From a virus, in IMG/VR virus record IMGVR_UViG_3300022913_000001, positions 1 through 51,567 of that record: a stretch of 51,567 bases of DNA; one strand, written 5' to 3'. Of the stretch, positions 15,457 through 25,055 are shown one piece after another (within the stretch, counting starts at the first letter, position 1; the number at the start of each line of letters is the position of its first letter). The notes under the pieces were generated by a model. The model was not told the DNA's origin. It saw only the letters and a list, made by a program, of their open reading frames with translations, and made no database searches. The position numbers and the translations under genes were made by a program.

Positions 15457-16660
15457 AGATGCAACAATTAAAATAAAACTAGATACTGCATCTGCATTGA
15501 AGGATCTAAAAAGCTTTCAATCAGAAGTTGAATCGGGTTTAACTGCTAGTGTTCAATTGCCGCCTGCACCTGCGGCAAATGCTCCAACTATACCAACTGC
15601 AACTTTACCGCCTGCAACTGCACCTAATGCACCTACTGCACCGCCACCAGCAGCATTGACTTCTAAACCAGAAGATAAACCAGAAGAAGGGGGTAAGCCA
15701 AAGCCTAAGCCAGAGGACGACAATCGCAGCGGTTTATCTAAGGTTTTATTTTCACTAAAAGAATCAGTAGTAAAAAACACCAAACAACTTAAAAACGCAG
15801 CTAAAACAACCGCTATTGATACAGCAACAACAGGCGGATTTAATAGAGCTTCACTTAGAGCAGCAGGAGCAATTGGCGGAACAGTTTTAGCAGCTGGATT
15901 AATAGCACGAAGTGTAGCTAATAGAGGTTTATCTAATGCTCAAACATTAAGCGACCTAAAAGCTTCTGCTATTGATTCTAGTTTGTTTCAAGGGTTAGAT
16001 AGGTCGTTGAAATTTGCAGGCTCTAAAGAAGGAGCAGGGGCTGGATTAATTGGTGCGTTGCGAAGCCTTAGAGAACAAGTTTTAACTGGTTCAGTTCCTG
16101 AAAGTTTAACTGGAGCAATTGCAAGAAAAGCAGGACCTAGCCAAGTGCGTCCAACTCTTCAACAATTTGGAGCAGCTGAAACGGATCAGCAATTACTAAA
16201 AGCATTGTTTGATTTAACAAAAGCAACGCAGTCTTCTGGATCGCCAAACGCAAATAGAAAAACAAGTGAACTGTTAAGTCAAATATTTCCAGATGCAGGA
16301 GCAATAAATCTATTTAAATCAATAGATTCATTTGACACGCTAAAACAACAAATAGATGCTAATACAGGTAGCTTAACAGAGTCCGAAGCCGCATCAAAAA
16401 TTTTAAAAAATAGTTTTACAAAGTTTGAAAACTTTGTTGATGATTTAAATGACAAAATGTTAGCTGGTCTTAGCAAACTGGCAAGTAAAGATTATCAACA
16501 AGAACTGCAACAGCAATTTAATCAAAACATGCAAAATTTAACCGCATCAATAAAACAGCTAGCTAATGTTAGTAAAAGCAACAATAACATCTCAACAACA
16601 ATGCCGCTTAACAACAATACGCAACCGCAGCAAAACAGAATACCTAGGAGCAAACCATGA
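15449..16660 (+). CDS. Tape measure protein (short)
   Basis: A 403-residue protein in the tape-measure position. It has a Pro/Ala-rich linker (residues 35-90), a Lys/Glu/Pro segment, a hydrophobic Gly/Ala-rich stretch (GAIGGTVLAAGLIARSVA near 137-154) that could enter the membrane on ejection, helical middle and a Gln/Asn-rich tail. It is short for a tape measure, so the tail should be short, if length rules hold. It overlaps both neighbours. Confidence 0.75.
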   Translation: MSKDATIKIKLDTASALKDLKSFQSEVESGLTASVQLPPAPAANAPTIPTATLPPATAPNAPTAPPPAALTSKPEDKPEEGGKPKPKPEDDNRSGLSKVLFSLKESVVKNTKQLKNAAKTTAIDTATTGGFNRASLRAAGAIGGTVLAAGLIARSVANRGLSNAQTLSDLKASAIDSSLFQGLDRSLKFAGSKEGAGAGLIGALRSLREQVLTGSVPESLTGAIARKAGPSQVRPTLQQFGAAETDQQLLKALFDLTKATQSSGSPNANRKTSELLSQIFPDAGAINLFKSIDSFDTLKQQIDANTGSLTESEAASKILKNSFTKFENFVDDLNDKMLAGLSKLASKDYQQELQQQFNQNMQNLTASIKQLANVSKSNNNISTTMPLNNNTQPQQNRIPRSKP

Positions 16661-17331
16661 GCTTCTTATCATTAGCAATAGATAAAGTAATTAAGGCTGT
16701 TGATCCTAAAACTACATTGCAAATTGGCGATAGTGCATTAGTATTTGATGCCGTTTTGTTAGAAAAGGTTCAACAAACATATCAGCATTCCACATATCCA
16801 TCTCAAGTTGGAGATTATTCAGATAACACAGGATACAGGTTGCCTTTGCAATTGCAATTAACTGTAGCTCATGGTGATCAAATATCTAGTACAAATGATT
16901 TTATATTAAGCAACTTATCAGCATTAGCAGCAACAAGTGGATTAATTACACAAGAAACATTAAGGCAAGGGCTAGTGTTTTTTAATGCATCTAAAGATAT
17001 CGGCAAATTGGATAATTTAAGTCAGTCCACTAGGAGTTCTCGAGCTGTTGTAAACCTATTAAACATGGCTAAAGGACTGGTTACTTTTAAGCTTCAAACG
17101 GCTAAAGCGACTTATAAAAACATGGCTATTAGTTATGTATCTTATGAGAACGCAGCTGAAAACAATGGAGCAATTAATATTGATATTGGATTCGTTGAGC
17201 TTCGGCAATACTCCGAACCAAATGGATATGATCCAAGTCAGATGTTAAGCAATTCTATTACTCAATTAAGAATGCAAGACATCAAAAAAGCTGGAAAATA
17301 TGTTTTTAATAGGATAAGGAGCTTATTGTGA
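16657..17331 (+). CDS. Baseplate / distal tail protein
   Basis: A 224-residue protein directly after the tape measure. It has alternating beta-rich and helical segments (YRLPLQLQLTVAHGDQI; IDIGFVELRQYSEP). The location and layout fit a Dit-like or LysM-less tube-initiator baseplate protein of Mu/Pam3-like phages. The family assignment is uncertain. Confidence 0.6.
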   Translation: MSFLSLAIDKVIKAVDPKTTLQIGDSALVFDAVLLEKVQQTYQHSTYPSQVGDYSDNTGYRLPLQLQLTVAHGDQISSTNDFILSNLSALAATSGLITQETLRQGLVFFNASKDIGKLDNLSQSTRSSRAVVNLLNMAKGLVTFKLQTAKATYKNMAISYVSYENAAENNGAINIDIGFVELRQYSEPNGYDPSQMLSNSITQLRMQDIKKAGKYVFNRIRSLL

Positions 17332-17603
17332 TAATTGAATTACCTAACAATCAATCAGCGTTTAATATTGATTTAGCTATTGACGATACTCAATATGTGT
17401 TAAAATTTAGATACAATTGCATAGCCAGCAGGTTTTATGCAGCTTTATTTAATCAGGATGAACAAATAACAACTAGTGTGGCTTTAACTCCAGATGCGGA
17501 TTTATTAAAAAGTGTTGATTTTCTAGTTTCGTTAAAATATATAGACAACAAAGTTCCAGCATACGGAGAATTAACTGGGAAGTTGGAATTGCTTGATATC
17601 TAG
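17328..17603 (+). CDS. Small baseplate plug-like protein
   Basis: A 91-residue beta protein. The sequence has the layout of the Pam3 gp18-type plug domain: ELPNNQSAFNIDLAIDDTQY, YVLKFRYN, ADLLKSVDF and a C-terminal YGELTGKLELLDI. Such proteins sit inside the baseplate hub. It overlaps its upstream neighbour by 4 bp. Confidence 0.65.
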   Translation: MIIELPNNQSAFNIDLAIDDTQYVLKFRYNCIASRFYAALFNQDEQITTSVALTPDADLLKSVDFLVSLKYIDNKVPAYGELTGKLELLDI

Positions 17604-17613
17604 GAGGGCAAGC

Positions 17614-18456
17614 TTGAAAGAATACAAAATATTTGTAAATAACACTTTGATTGCTGAAACAGGCAATAACCATCCACTGCAAATAGAAGGTAAGATAGAA
17701 ATAAAGTCTGCTGGTGGAGTTTTGGAAATGGAGTTATCTGTTTACAATTTAAGTCAAAAAAATAGAAAGCTAGCATCTCAAAATCCAGTTAATACTATTA
17801 TTTTAGAATTAAATGGCACTGTGGTATTTGATGGCGAAATCATTAATAACACCACGCAAAATCTAAATTATACCGATATTGTTACGACCTATTACTGCAA
17901 AGAGTACAACGGAGCTAGATTAAATCAGGTTATTTCAGTTTCTGTTAGGATTTCAACATTAAGCGGCATTTTATCAGAATTATCAAGAAAAGCGGGTATT
18001 CCTGTAGTTAATAACGCATCCGATCAAGCTGCTTTACGATTTACCGCAGTTGGTTCAGTTAAAGAGATTCTAGATCAAGTAAAAGCGGAATATGGTATTA
18101 ATTACAGCATTAGCAATAGACAAATCAGGATTTGGGATGCTGGTGGCTCTTTTGCTTTAGAGCCTGTATTAATACCGCCAAATGAAATAGCTATTAATGG
18201 CTTAACTTTAGGTTTAGGCACTGGAACAGGTGTTTTATTTGTTCAATTCAAACTTCGCCCTGAATTACAGTCTGGCGATAAAATTCAGATAAATAATACT
18301 GATTACCTCAAATTAACTGGTAGCGTTTACACTGTTCAACCTGAAAGAAATGTTATTACAAGTGAAGATGGAACATATACCATTGATGAGATGGTCCACA
18401 CTTTTAACTATTATTCATCGCAGCCATTTGAAACAACAATTAGGGGTTTATTTTAA
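17614..18456 (+). CDS. Baseplate hub protein (gp27/gpD-like)
   Basis: A 280-residue protein that starts at TTG 17614, 7 bp after AGGAGG. An upstream in-frame TTG at 17593 has no ribosome site. N-terminal beta domain, then a VRISTLSGILSELSRKAGIPVV segment and a GSVKEILDQVKAEYGINYSI domain typical of phage hub proteins with a gp44/gp27-type fold. It should form the trimeric hub above the spike. Confidence 0.75.
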   Translation: MKEYKIFVNNTLIAETGNNHPLQIEGKIEIKSAGGVLEMELSVYNLSQKNRKLASQNPVNTIILELNGTVVFDGEIINNTTQNLNYTDIVTTYYCKEYNGARLNQVISVSVRISTLSGILSELSRKAGIPVVNNASDQAALRFTAVGSVKEILDQVKAEYGINYSISNRQIRIWDAGGSFALEPVLIPPNEIAINGLTLGLGTGTGVLFVQFKLRPELQSGDKIQINNTDYLKLTGSVYTVQPERNVITSEDGTYTIDEMVHTFNYYSSQPFETTIRGLF

Positions 18457-19133
18457 TGGAAAATTTAACCGATGAAGAAGTGGTCAACTTAATTTACAAC
18501 AATCAAACACGCCTTAACACTATGTTAGATGCAGTTGTTACTGCTGTTAATGGCGATAATACGGTTGATTTAAGCACCAATTTAAAAGGGCAAAGCATTG
18601 CCTTGCATTCAGTTCCTTTATATCAATTTAATACAATTCATGTCTCTATTGAATACGCTATTAGCGTTGGTACTCAAGGGGCGGTTTTGTTCTTTCAAAG
18701 AGATGTAGAAAGAAAAGCAAACAGAATGCATTCATTGCAAGATGGCTTTTTTATTCCTGCTTTTGCTAAAACTTCAACAGTTGCTACTGGTATTAAAATA
18801 CAGCTAACAGAAACAGAAGCAAAGATAGAAAAGGATTCAAAGTCTATTTTAATAGATGATAACGGCATTAAGCTTGATACTGGATCTGTAACATTAGAGT
18901 TAAGCGACAAGATTGTTGTAAAAGGAGATTTAGAAGTGCAAGGGAAAATAACCGCTACAGATAATATTGAATCCAGTGCCGATGTTAAAGCTGGAAGCGT
19001 TTCATTGAAAGATCATACTCACACAGGGTTTGGAAAATTGGGCGTTATTGTTACTCCAGGCACTTTACCTATTCCAGTTATTGATAGTCCAACATCAACC
19101 CCTGTAACAATTGATGTAGGAAAACCAACATGA
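18456..19133 (+). CDS. Baseplate spike (gpV / Mu gp45-like)
   Basis: A 225-residue spike protein. The N-terminal OB-fold-like part includes GDNTVDL and GTQGAVLFFQRD. A beta-helical stem follows (KIQLTETEAKIEKDSKSILI; SVTLELSDKIVVKGDLEVQG), and then KDHTHTG, the metal-binding H-x-H motif seen near the tip of gpV-like spikes. It pierces the outer membrane. It overlaps the next gene by 4 bp. Confidence 0.82.
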   Translation: MENLTDEEVVNLIYNNQTRLNTMLDAVVTAVNGDNTVDLSTNLKGQSIALHSVPLYQFNTIHVSIEYAISVGTQGAVLFFQRDVERKANRMHSLQDGFFIPAFAKTSTVATGIKIQLTETEAKIEKDSKSILIDDNGIKLDTGSVTLELSDKIVVKGDLEVQGKITATDNIESSADVKAGSVSLKDHTHTGFGKLGVIVTPGTLPIPVIDSPTSTPVTIDVGKPT

Positions 19134-19462
19134 TTACAAGAAACTTTAAAGAAGATGGCGAATTAATAACAGCAGGCACGCAGTTTGTTTCAGGAAGAGA
19201 CGCAATAAAAATTAAATTAATGCGATTAGTTAGAATGATTAAAGGTGAAGACTCGTTTGATCTAACTAGAGGTCTGGATTTTAAATACATAATGCAGCTA
19301 GCTTCTAGATCTGAATCATTATACGCCAGACATATTACCGATTATATACAAGAGAACATGCCAGAGGTTAGGAGCGTTATCTATGTTAAAACCAATAAAG
19401 ACAAGCAGCAATTACAGGTTGAATTGGCAGTTGAAACCGCCGAGGGAATAATTGAGATATGA
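19130..19462 (+). CDS. Baseplate wedge protein (gp25/gpW-like)
   Basis: A 110-residue protein between spike and gpJ-like genes. It has the small lysozyme-like wedge-protein layout (DAIKIKLMRLVRMIKGEDSFDLTRGLDF, then a C-terminal VELAVETAEGIIEI strand pair) of the T4 gp25 / P2 gpW family. It initiates sheath assembly. Confidence 0.78.
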   Translation: MITRNFKEDGELITAGTQFVSGRDAIKIKLMRLVRMIKGEDSFDLTRGLDFKYIMQLASRSESLYARHITDYIQENMPEVRSVIYVKTNKDKQQLQVELAVETAEGIIEI

Positions 19463-20763
19463 AAAAAACACAACGAGAACTATTTGAAGAAATTCAAGCA
19501 AAATTAACAGAAATCAATCCTGATTGGGATATTGGCTCTAGCAGCATTGATTATCAAGCACATCAAGTTTTATCTGAATTAATAGCGGATGCGTACGATT
19601 ATGCAGAAAGGGCTGCTAATTCATTAGATATAGATTCTGCTGATCTGGCTCAATTAAGAAACATAGCGTATACATTAGGACTGCCGTTAAAAAACCAAAC
19701 CAGCTCAACAACCCGTGTTGACTTTTCTCCAAAATCAGACAATGAAATATTAGTACCCGCTGGTACCAGAATATTAAACTCTACTGGCGATATTTTTGTG
19801 TTAAGAAATTCAGCTGTTGCAAAAAAATATTTTTCTACCAACAGTGAAATTTATTCTTTGCAGCTAGGACCAATAGGCGTAGAAAGTGACATGTATGTTT
19901 TTGAAGATTCGGCATTAAACGAAATTATGCAAATATACAGGAATCCAAATGCTGATTTTGTTTCTGGTTTAAAATTAGAAACAGAATTAGAGTTAAAAAA
20001 CAGAATTAAATCAACCGCTGCTAGAAATGGAATAAACACAGTTGATGCGTTAAAAGCTAGGTTGCAGGAAGAGTCGTTAATTAAAGAAGTAATTATTTAC
20101 ACAAATAGAAATGAATATCCTATTGATATGGATGGTAATCAAGTGCCAACAGGTACTTTTGATTCTCTTAATGCCAGATCTACATTAATTTTAATTGATT
20201 TTAATTATCCAGAAGACAGCCAAGAAGAATTTGTTACAGATGAAATGCAGGCAATAGCTTGGGCTGCAATTGCTGAATCATATTCGGTTGCAGAAAATCT
20301 AAATAGTGGCAACGATAGCATGATGACACCAGCAGAATATACGGGCGATCATGTAACAGCAGAACAACAATCAATAAATAGTGCTGGCGTAAATAGAATA
20401 ATTGGAGGCAGCAAGACAACCGTAACTTTTTATGCGGTTTCTCGATACTATGTTGAATTAGAAATTGTAATACGGGCTCCAAGATCCTATCTTTCAGAAG
20501 CATCTATACAAAAAGTTAAAGACTCTATAATGCTGTATAGTCAAGGAGGTTATGCAAGCATTGGTTTGCGAAATAAACCCTATGCTATTGGCGAGCCTGT
20601 TAACGAATTTGATTTTTATTTACCTGTACAAATAGCAATAGCAAACTTAGAACGCACTGAGATTGATCAAGTTACAATACCTCAAAGTAACCAATTAATT
20701 CCATTTCCAAAAACAACGTTAGCAATTTTTAAAGAAGCAAATATTTCAATCACGGTGATATAA
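19459..20763 (+). CDS. Baseplate wedge protein (gpJ-like)
   Basis: A 434-residue protein matching gpJ-like baseplate proteins. The N-terminus has IGSSSIDYQAHQVLSELIADAYDYAE and LAQLRNIAYTLGLPLKNQTSST. Then come VPAGTRI and FVLRNSA strands, and a C-terminal ALKARLQEESLIKEV domain. It forms the wedge ring that holds fibres. Confidence 0.85.
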   Translation: MKKTQRELFEEIQAKLTEINPDWDIGSSSIDYQAHQVLSELIADAYDYAERAANSLDIDSADLAQLRNIAYTLGLPLKNQTSSTTRVDFSPKSDNEILVPAGTRILNSTGDIFVLRNSAVAKKYFSTNSEIYSLQLGPIGVESDMYVFEDSALNEIMQIYRNPNADFVSGLKLETELELKNRIKSTAARNGINTVDALKARLQEESLIKEVIIYTNRNEYPIDMDGNQVPTGTFDSLNARSTLILIDFNYPEDSQEEFVTDEMQAIAWAAIAESYSVAENLNSGNDSMMTPAEYTGDHVTAEQQSINSAGVNRIIGGSKTTVTFYAVSRYYVELEIVIRAPRSYLSEASIQKVKDSIMLYSQGGYASIGLRNKPYAIGEPVNEFDFYLPVQIAIANLERTEIDQVTIPQSNQLIPFPKTTLAIFKEANISITVI

Positions 20764-21243
20764 ATGAGCAGTCAAGACCAATTAGAAACAAATCAAAAAT
20801 TTATAAATAGATTTGATTTTATCAATGACTTAATTAACGACATAAAAAACCTAGATAAAACCTATTCATTACAAGCTACTGGAAGTCAATTAGATTCACA
20901 AGGAAAGTTGTTAGGGTTAATTAGAGCTGGATTAAATGATGCGGATTTTAAATTTATTATTGCAGCAAAAAGGTCGGCATTATTAACAGATTGCACCATT
21001 GCCAGCTTGGAGTTGGTTATTGCTGGAATAGTGCAAAATGAGTTCCAAATTGTCGATAATAGATTAAATAATGTTTTGCAGTTAAATATTGCAGGAGAGT
21101 TAACGCCAGAGATTCGAGCTTTGCTACTGGAATACTTACCTAGAGTGAACAGCGTTTCTTGGGAAATAAATGAATCAGCATTTATAGCTAAATACGGCAC
21201 TGCTAAATACGGCACAAATAAATACATAAATCCAATTACATAG
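20764..21243 (+). CDS. Baseplate wedge protein (DUF2612 / gpI-like)
   Basis: A 159-residue protein directly after gpJ-like, with TAAATG junction. It has a DUF2612-type layout with LDSQGKLLGLIRAGLNDADFKFIIAAKR near residues 42-70. The C-terminus carries two short AKYGT repeats (AKYGTAKYGTNKY). It connects the wedge to tail fibres. Confidence 0.72.
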   Translation: MSSQDQLETNQKFINRFDFINDLINDIKNLDKTYSLQATGSQLDSQGKLLGLIRAGLNDADFKFIIAAKRSALLTDCTIASLELVIAGIVQNEFQIVDNRLNNVLQLNIAGELTPEIRALLLEYLPRVNSVSWEINESAFIAKYGTAKYGTNKYINPIT

Positions 21244-21251
21244 GGGGCAAA

Positions 21252-22241
21252 ATGAGAAAAGTAAATGAACAGCAGACAACTTTTGAGCAAGGGGGGTTTG
21301 ACGGCAGTGGCTTAGTTGTAGACGGCGACGCCAACAACCCTAATGCAGGTTCTACCGTTAAATCATGGGCATTAAATGATATTATTGGTGCTTTTGCTGC
21401 AATATTAAAAGCAGCTGGCATTGCGTCATTTAACGGACAACCTGAAACAGAAGATAGTTCTCAGGTTTTAGCTGCAATTCAGCATTTAATAAATAGTAAG
21501 ATTAATATACTAAATCAAAATGTTTCTAGTTTAATTGACAATGCTGCAAAGATTAACGCAGAAAATGCTTTTGCAGAAAAAAATATTTTTAAAGATCAGC
21601 TTGTAGCAGAAAACGACGCTTTTTTTAACAAAGAAATTTTTAAATATATTGACAACCAATATAAAAAAGTTATCGATGAGTCTTCTATTCTTGCTTACAA
21701 CTACATGAATACAACTGATGTAACTAATCTAATTAATTCTAAAATTGAAGGATTAAAACAGGAGATTGGGGCAAAATACGCAGCATTAGCAGGCAATAAT
21801 ATATTTACTGGAGCTAATGCATTTAATGGAGTTATGGCAACTAATTCAGCGGTAAATCATCAAAGCTTGCCGAACTATAGAGGCTCTTCATTAGTTGATC
21901 GCTCATATCTAAGCGGAAAAAACTACGCAACTAGAAGTTATGTTTCAAGCTCTGTTTCAGAAAAAATATCTGTTGATACAACCAGTAGCTCTAGCGAAAC
22001 TTATTATAATGTTGGTAGTATTTTTTGGGGTAGATATAACCCCTCTTATGACCATCCTGATTTAAATCAACGGGTTTATGTTAGAAGACTAAACAATTAT
22101 TTGATAGAAGTTACATCTAGTTATACAAGTAATGCTTTTTCTGGCACTTGGCGTGCTAAAGGTGCTATTGATGAAGTTGATTTGGAAGGAAGTAGCTCAA
22201 AAGATTCGGCTACTCTTGTTTTAGTACAGAGAGTATCTTAA
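21252..22241 (+). CDS. Tail fibre protein (first fibre gene)
   Basis: A 329-residue protein with a ribosome site GGGGG before ATG. The N-terminus has an attachment-like segment (GGFDGSGLVVDGDANNPNAG). Helical and beta-repeat parts follow, with FTGANAFNGVMATNS typical of fibre shafts, and a C-terminal beta domain ends ATLVLVQRVS. The place after the gpI-like gene fits a short fibre. Confidence 0.7.
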   Translation: MRKVNEQQTTFEQGGFDGSGLVVDGDANNPNAGSTVKSWALNDIIGAFAAILKAAGIASFNGQPETEDSSQVLAAIQHLINSKINILNQNVSSLIDNAAKINAENAFAEKNIFKDQLVAENDAFFNKEIFKYIDNQYKKVIDESSILAYNYMNTTDVTNLINSKIEGLKQEIGAKYAALAGNNIFTGANAFNGVMATNSAVNHQSLPNYRGSSLVDRSYLSGKNYATRSYVSSSVSEKISVDTTSSSSETYYNVGSIFWGRYNPSYDHPDLNQRVYVRRLNNYLIEVTSSYTSNAFSGTWRAKGAIDEVDLEGSSSKDSATLVLVQRVS

Positions 22242-22271
22242 ATGACAACAAAAATCGCAGGAGGCGAAGAA

Positions 22272-22568
22272 ATGGAAAGTAACAATAACTACATGCATAA
22301 AGAAGCAGTGCAGCAGATGTTTAAAAGACTCGAGGAAAAAGCGGATATGACAAATGAATCCATAGCAAAAACATTAGATGAATTAAGTAAAAAAGTAGAC
22401 GCTATGCAAAAAGATATTAACGAGCTTAAGATTGAATCTGAAAAAAGAAAAGCGTTCAAGTCTTTTTTTTACAGCAAGGAATTTATTATTGTTGCTTTAC
22501 TGATAATAGGAGCAATTACTGGAAGCAACGATATAATTAAGCCTTTATTTGGGCTTTTATTTGGTTAA
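22272..22568 (+). CDS. Coiled-coil membrane protein (XhlA/holin-like)
   Basis: A 98-residue protein. Start at 22272, 7 bp after AGGAGG; an upstream ATG at 22242 lacks a ribosome site. Residues 10-65 form a coiled coil (LEEKADMTNESIAKTLDELS), and a single C-terminal membrane helix follows (FIIVALLIIGAITG). This layout is that of XhlA-like phage proteins, which work with holins and endolysins. It may be a second lysis component away from the endolysin gene. Confidence 0.6.
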   Translation: MESNNNYMHKEAVQQMFKRLEEKADMTNESIAKTLDELSKKVDAMQKDINELKIESEKRKAFKSFFYSKEFIIVALLIIGAITGSNDIIKPLFGLLFG

Positions 22569-22591
22569 TTAACTTAAAAACAGGAGGTAAT

Positions 22592-22666
22592 ATGAATATT
22601 AGTAAAGGGCGAAAATTAGCAAAAAGTAGTAAAAGTAATCAAAATATAAGGAGCTTGCCATTATGA
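22592..22666 (+). CDS. 24-residue basic microprotein
   Basis: A short frame with one of the best ribosome sites in the window (AGGAGGTAAT directly before ATG). It encodes 24 residues, rich in Lys, Ser and Asn, starting MNISKGRKLAKSSKSNQNIR. Its stop overlaps the terminase small-subunit start (ATGA), so it may exist to couple or tune translation of the terminase genes, or be a small basic DNA- or RNA-binding peptide. Confidence 0.5.
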   Translation: MNISKGRKLAKSSKSNQNIRSLPL

Positions 22667-23103
22667 TCAACCAAGAATTAAAAGACATCAGCTCTCAATT
22701 AAAACATAAACAGCAACTCTATTTAAATGCATTAATTCTTGGTAAATCAGAATCAGAAGCAAGAAGAGCAGCAGGTTACAAAAAAGAGCCAAAAAGCGAA
22801 TTATTAAAAAGAGCCATCGCTATTCTGCAAGAAGCAAATCTAGATCAAGCTTTAACAGAAAGAGATAAAGCTATTAATTTTAATCATAAATTACTAAATA
22901 AGTTACAAGAACTATATAAATCCCTTGGTCGTGCAAACTATGAAAAATCAGAACCAACTGCTGTAATTAGAGAAATGAGGCAGGTGCAAGCGGAGATTAG
23001 CAAGCTGCAAGGTCTGTATATTGAAAAAGAAGAAGAGAAGCAAGGGATTACTCAAGAGCAAGAAGCACTCTTTAACAAAGATATCGACTCATGCACGGAT
23101 TAA
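22663..23103 (+). CDS. Terminase small subunit
   Basis: A 146-residue helical protein directly before the large terminase, overlapping it by 13 bp. The N-terminal QQLYLNALILGKSESEARRAAGY is the small-terminase DNA-binding helix-turn-helix segment. A coiled oligomerisation region follows (MRQVQAEISKLQGLYIEKEEE). It recognises the packaging site. Confidence 0.8.
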   Translation: MINQELKDISSQLKHKQQLYLNALILGKSESEARRAAGYKKEPKSELLKRAIAILQEANLDQALTERDKAINFNHKLLNKLQELYKSLGRANYEKSEPTAVIREMRQVQAEISKLQGLYIEKEEEKQGITQEQEALFNKDIDSCTD

Positions 23104-24899
23104 AGCATACAGACTGGAGCGAATTATCGTTAAATTCCAAGATTAAAGTTAAACAAAAAAGCGAACAATCTTTAATTAACTTTACCCGTATTTGGTTTAA
23201 GATTATAAAACGGCAAGATTTTATTCCTAATTGGCATCATTATGTAATATGTGATTATCTGCAAGATATAATAACTGGTAAAAATCTTGTTAACCTTGTT
23301 CTTAATATTCCTCCAGGAGCAGGCAAAACAGAGTTGGGCTGCATTAATTTTCAGGCTTATTCTCTTGCTCTTGCTCTTGCTGGAAAAATCAATCATTTTA
23401 GATCTTTAAATATTTCTTTTAACTCCGATCGTATATATGAAAGCTCTACTGAAACTCAACATATAGTATTTAGCGATCAGTTTCAGGAGTTATGGGGCGG
23501 TAAAAAAGGAATAGGTAAAAACAACCATTGGACAATGAAAAAGGGCGAGCAGTCAATTGGCTCTGTTCATAGTGCGGTTGCTGGTGGTAAAATCACAGGG
23601 GGTCGAGCTGGATATATGAATGACTGCTTTAGCGGAGCTTTGGTTTTAGATGACATACAAAAACCCGACGACGCACTTAGAGAGGTTGAGCGAAACCGCA
23701 CTAAAAAGCGTTTAACCAATACTATATTAAGCCGAAGAGCCAAAGAAGGAGAGCGGCATTTTACGCCTATTATCAATATTCAACAAAGGCTTCATGAGGA
23801 GGACGCAAGTGGTATTGCTCTTTCTGGTGGTATGGGCATTCCTTTTACTAAAATAGCTATTCCAGCAGTAGTAACTCCAAGCTATATTGATGAACTAGAG
23901 CAAGATAGACATAAAGAAAGGTTTCAGAAGTATATTGATAACGCACCTTTTATTACTGTTGATGGAGTGCGTCATTATAGTTACTGGCAAACAAAAGAAA
24001 GTATTGATGGCTTGTTGCGGCTTAAAAAGATCGACCCCTACACTTTCTACAGCCAAAAACAGCAAGATCCTCAAAGCATGGATGAGAAGTTATTTGATAT
24101 AGACAAGGACCTATACAAATATGACGAATTACCAAAACTTGAACAAAGGAAAGTTATCATTGATACCTCAAGCGGTAAAGAGGGCGATTACTATGATAAG
24201 AATGTGTTTTTGTTTGTTGGATATACTAGAGATAAAGTTTACATTTTAAACAGTATCCGTGGTGATTTTTCACCTGATTTTATGAAACATATGGTTTGGG
24301 CTTTGCTGACTGGACAGCCTCCAAGGGTTTTTGGAGAAAAAGAGCAAGCAGCGTTAGATAAAGAAATAGTTGATAAAGGTGTTGATTTTAAATACCTGCA
24401 AACTTTTAAAGAAACGGATCCGCTATGCTCTCAACCTTTTACGGAACTTATTGTTGAGGACAAGCAAGCTGGGCAGGGATTAATTGTTGATATTATGAAA
24501 AAATATAAATTGCTTAATGTTAGAGATAGAAAGGTCAAGCTTAAACCAGTTACTCCAAACACATCCAAGCTTGTTAGACATCAATCTGCTGCACCTCATA
24601 TTAGAGCGGGTGATGTTCTGTTTCCAAGAAAAGGTGGTGACTATTTTTATTATTACTCTAACCCTAATAAAAAAATATTTGCAACCGATGGTAAGTGGCT
24701 TCATGAAATGATCGAGGAACTAAGGAAGTTAGATATTGCTGTTTTAGAAAACAGGCATACCAGAGTGAAGAATATGAACAAAAATAAATTTGATGATCAA
24801 TACGATTGTATTATGTATTCAATTGAAGATAAATTTTGCGACACTAGTGGTAAAATGTCAAAACAAGAATATCTTAATAAATTTTACAGAAGAAGGTAA
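23091..24899 (+). CDS. Terminase large subunit
   Basis: A 602-residue packaging motor. ATPase: Walker A PPGAGKTE (residues about 75-82), coupling region SFNSDRIYESS, and Walker B ALVLDDIQKPDD (about 183-194). Nuclease: VIIDTSSGKEGDYYDKNVF (near 360) starts the RNase H-like domain, and a later LIVEDKQAGQGL and FDDQYDCIMY give further acidic residues. Length is a little above the usual 450-550. Confidence 0.92.
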   Translation: MHGLKHTDWSELSLNSKIKVKQKSEQSLINFTRIWFKIIKRQDFIPNWHHYVICDYLQDIITGKNLVNLVLNIPPGAGKTELGCINFQAYSLALALAGKINHFRSLNISFNSDRIYESSTETQHIVFSDQFQELWGGKKGIGKNNHWTMKKGEQSIGSVHSAVAGGKITGGRAGYMNDCFSGALVLDDIQKPDDALREVERNRTKKRLTNTILSRRAKEGERHFTPIINIQQRLHEEDASGIALSGGMGIPFTKIAIPAVVTPSYIDELEQDRHKERFQKYIDNAPFITVDGVRHYSYWQTKESIDGLLRLKKIDPYTFYSQKQQDPQSMDEKLFDIDKDLYKYDELPKLEQRKVIIDTSSGKEGDYYDKNVFLFVGYTRDKVYILNSIRGDFSPDFMKHMVWALLTGQPPRVFGEKEQAALDKEIVDKGVDFKYLQTFKETDPLCSQPFTELIVEDKQAGQGLIVDIMKKYKLLNVRDRKVKLKPVTPNTSKLVRHQSAAPHIRAGDVLFPRKGGDYFYYYSNPNKKIFATDGKWLHEMIEELRKLDIAVLENRHTRVKNMNKNKFDDQYDCIMYSIEDKFCDTSGKMSKQEYLNKFYRRR

Positions 24900-25055
24900 C
24901 CTTATTATTTCTATTAAAAAAAAATTACTTTATAATTAATTAAAATATTTTCTAAAGTAAAAAAAATTTAACAGATTCTTGAGGATCTATTATTTAATGC
25001 AAAATTATAAAAATCTGTTATAATTAATTATAATAAATTAAATAAGGATAAAATT
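24900..25055. other. AT-rich intergenic region before the PAPS-reductase-like gene
   Basis: This 156-bp gap holds a degenerate operator-like stretch at 24928-24947 (four mismatches to the palindrome) and an inverted repeat, TAACAGATT (24969-24977) with AATCTGTTA (25012-25020). The second arm overlaps the operator at 25016-25035. No gene is seen. Confidence 0.55.
25016..25035 (+). promoter_or_regulatory. Palindromic operator/promoter for the PAPS-reductase-like gene
   Basis: Nineteen of 20 bases match the palindrome (one change in the right arm). Extended -10 TGTTATAAT (-10 at 25019-25024) lies 32 bp before the ATG at 25056. The sequence 16 bp upstream is ATGCAA, a poor -35, so it may be weak or need an activator. 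Confidence 0.65.
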
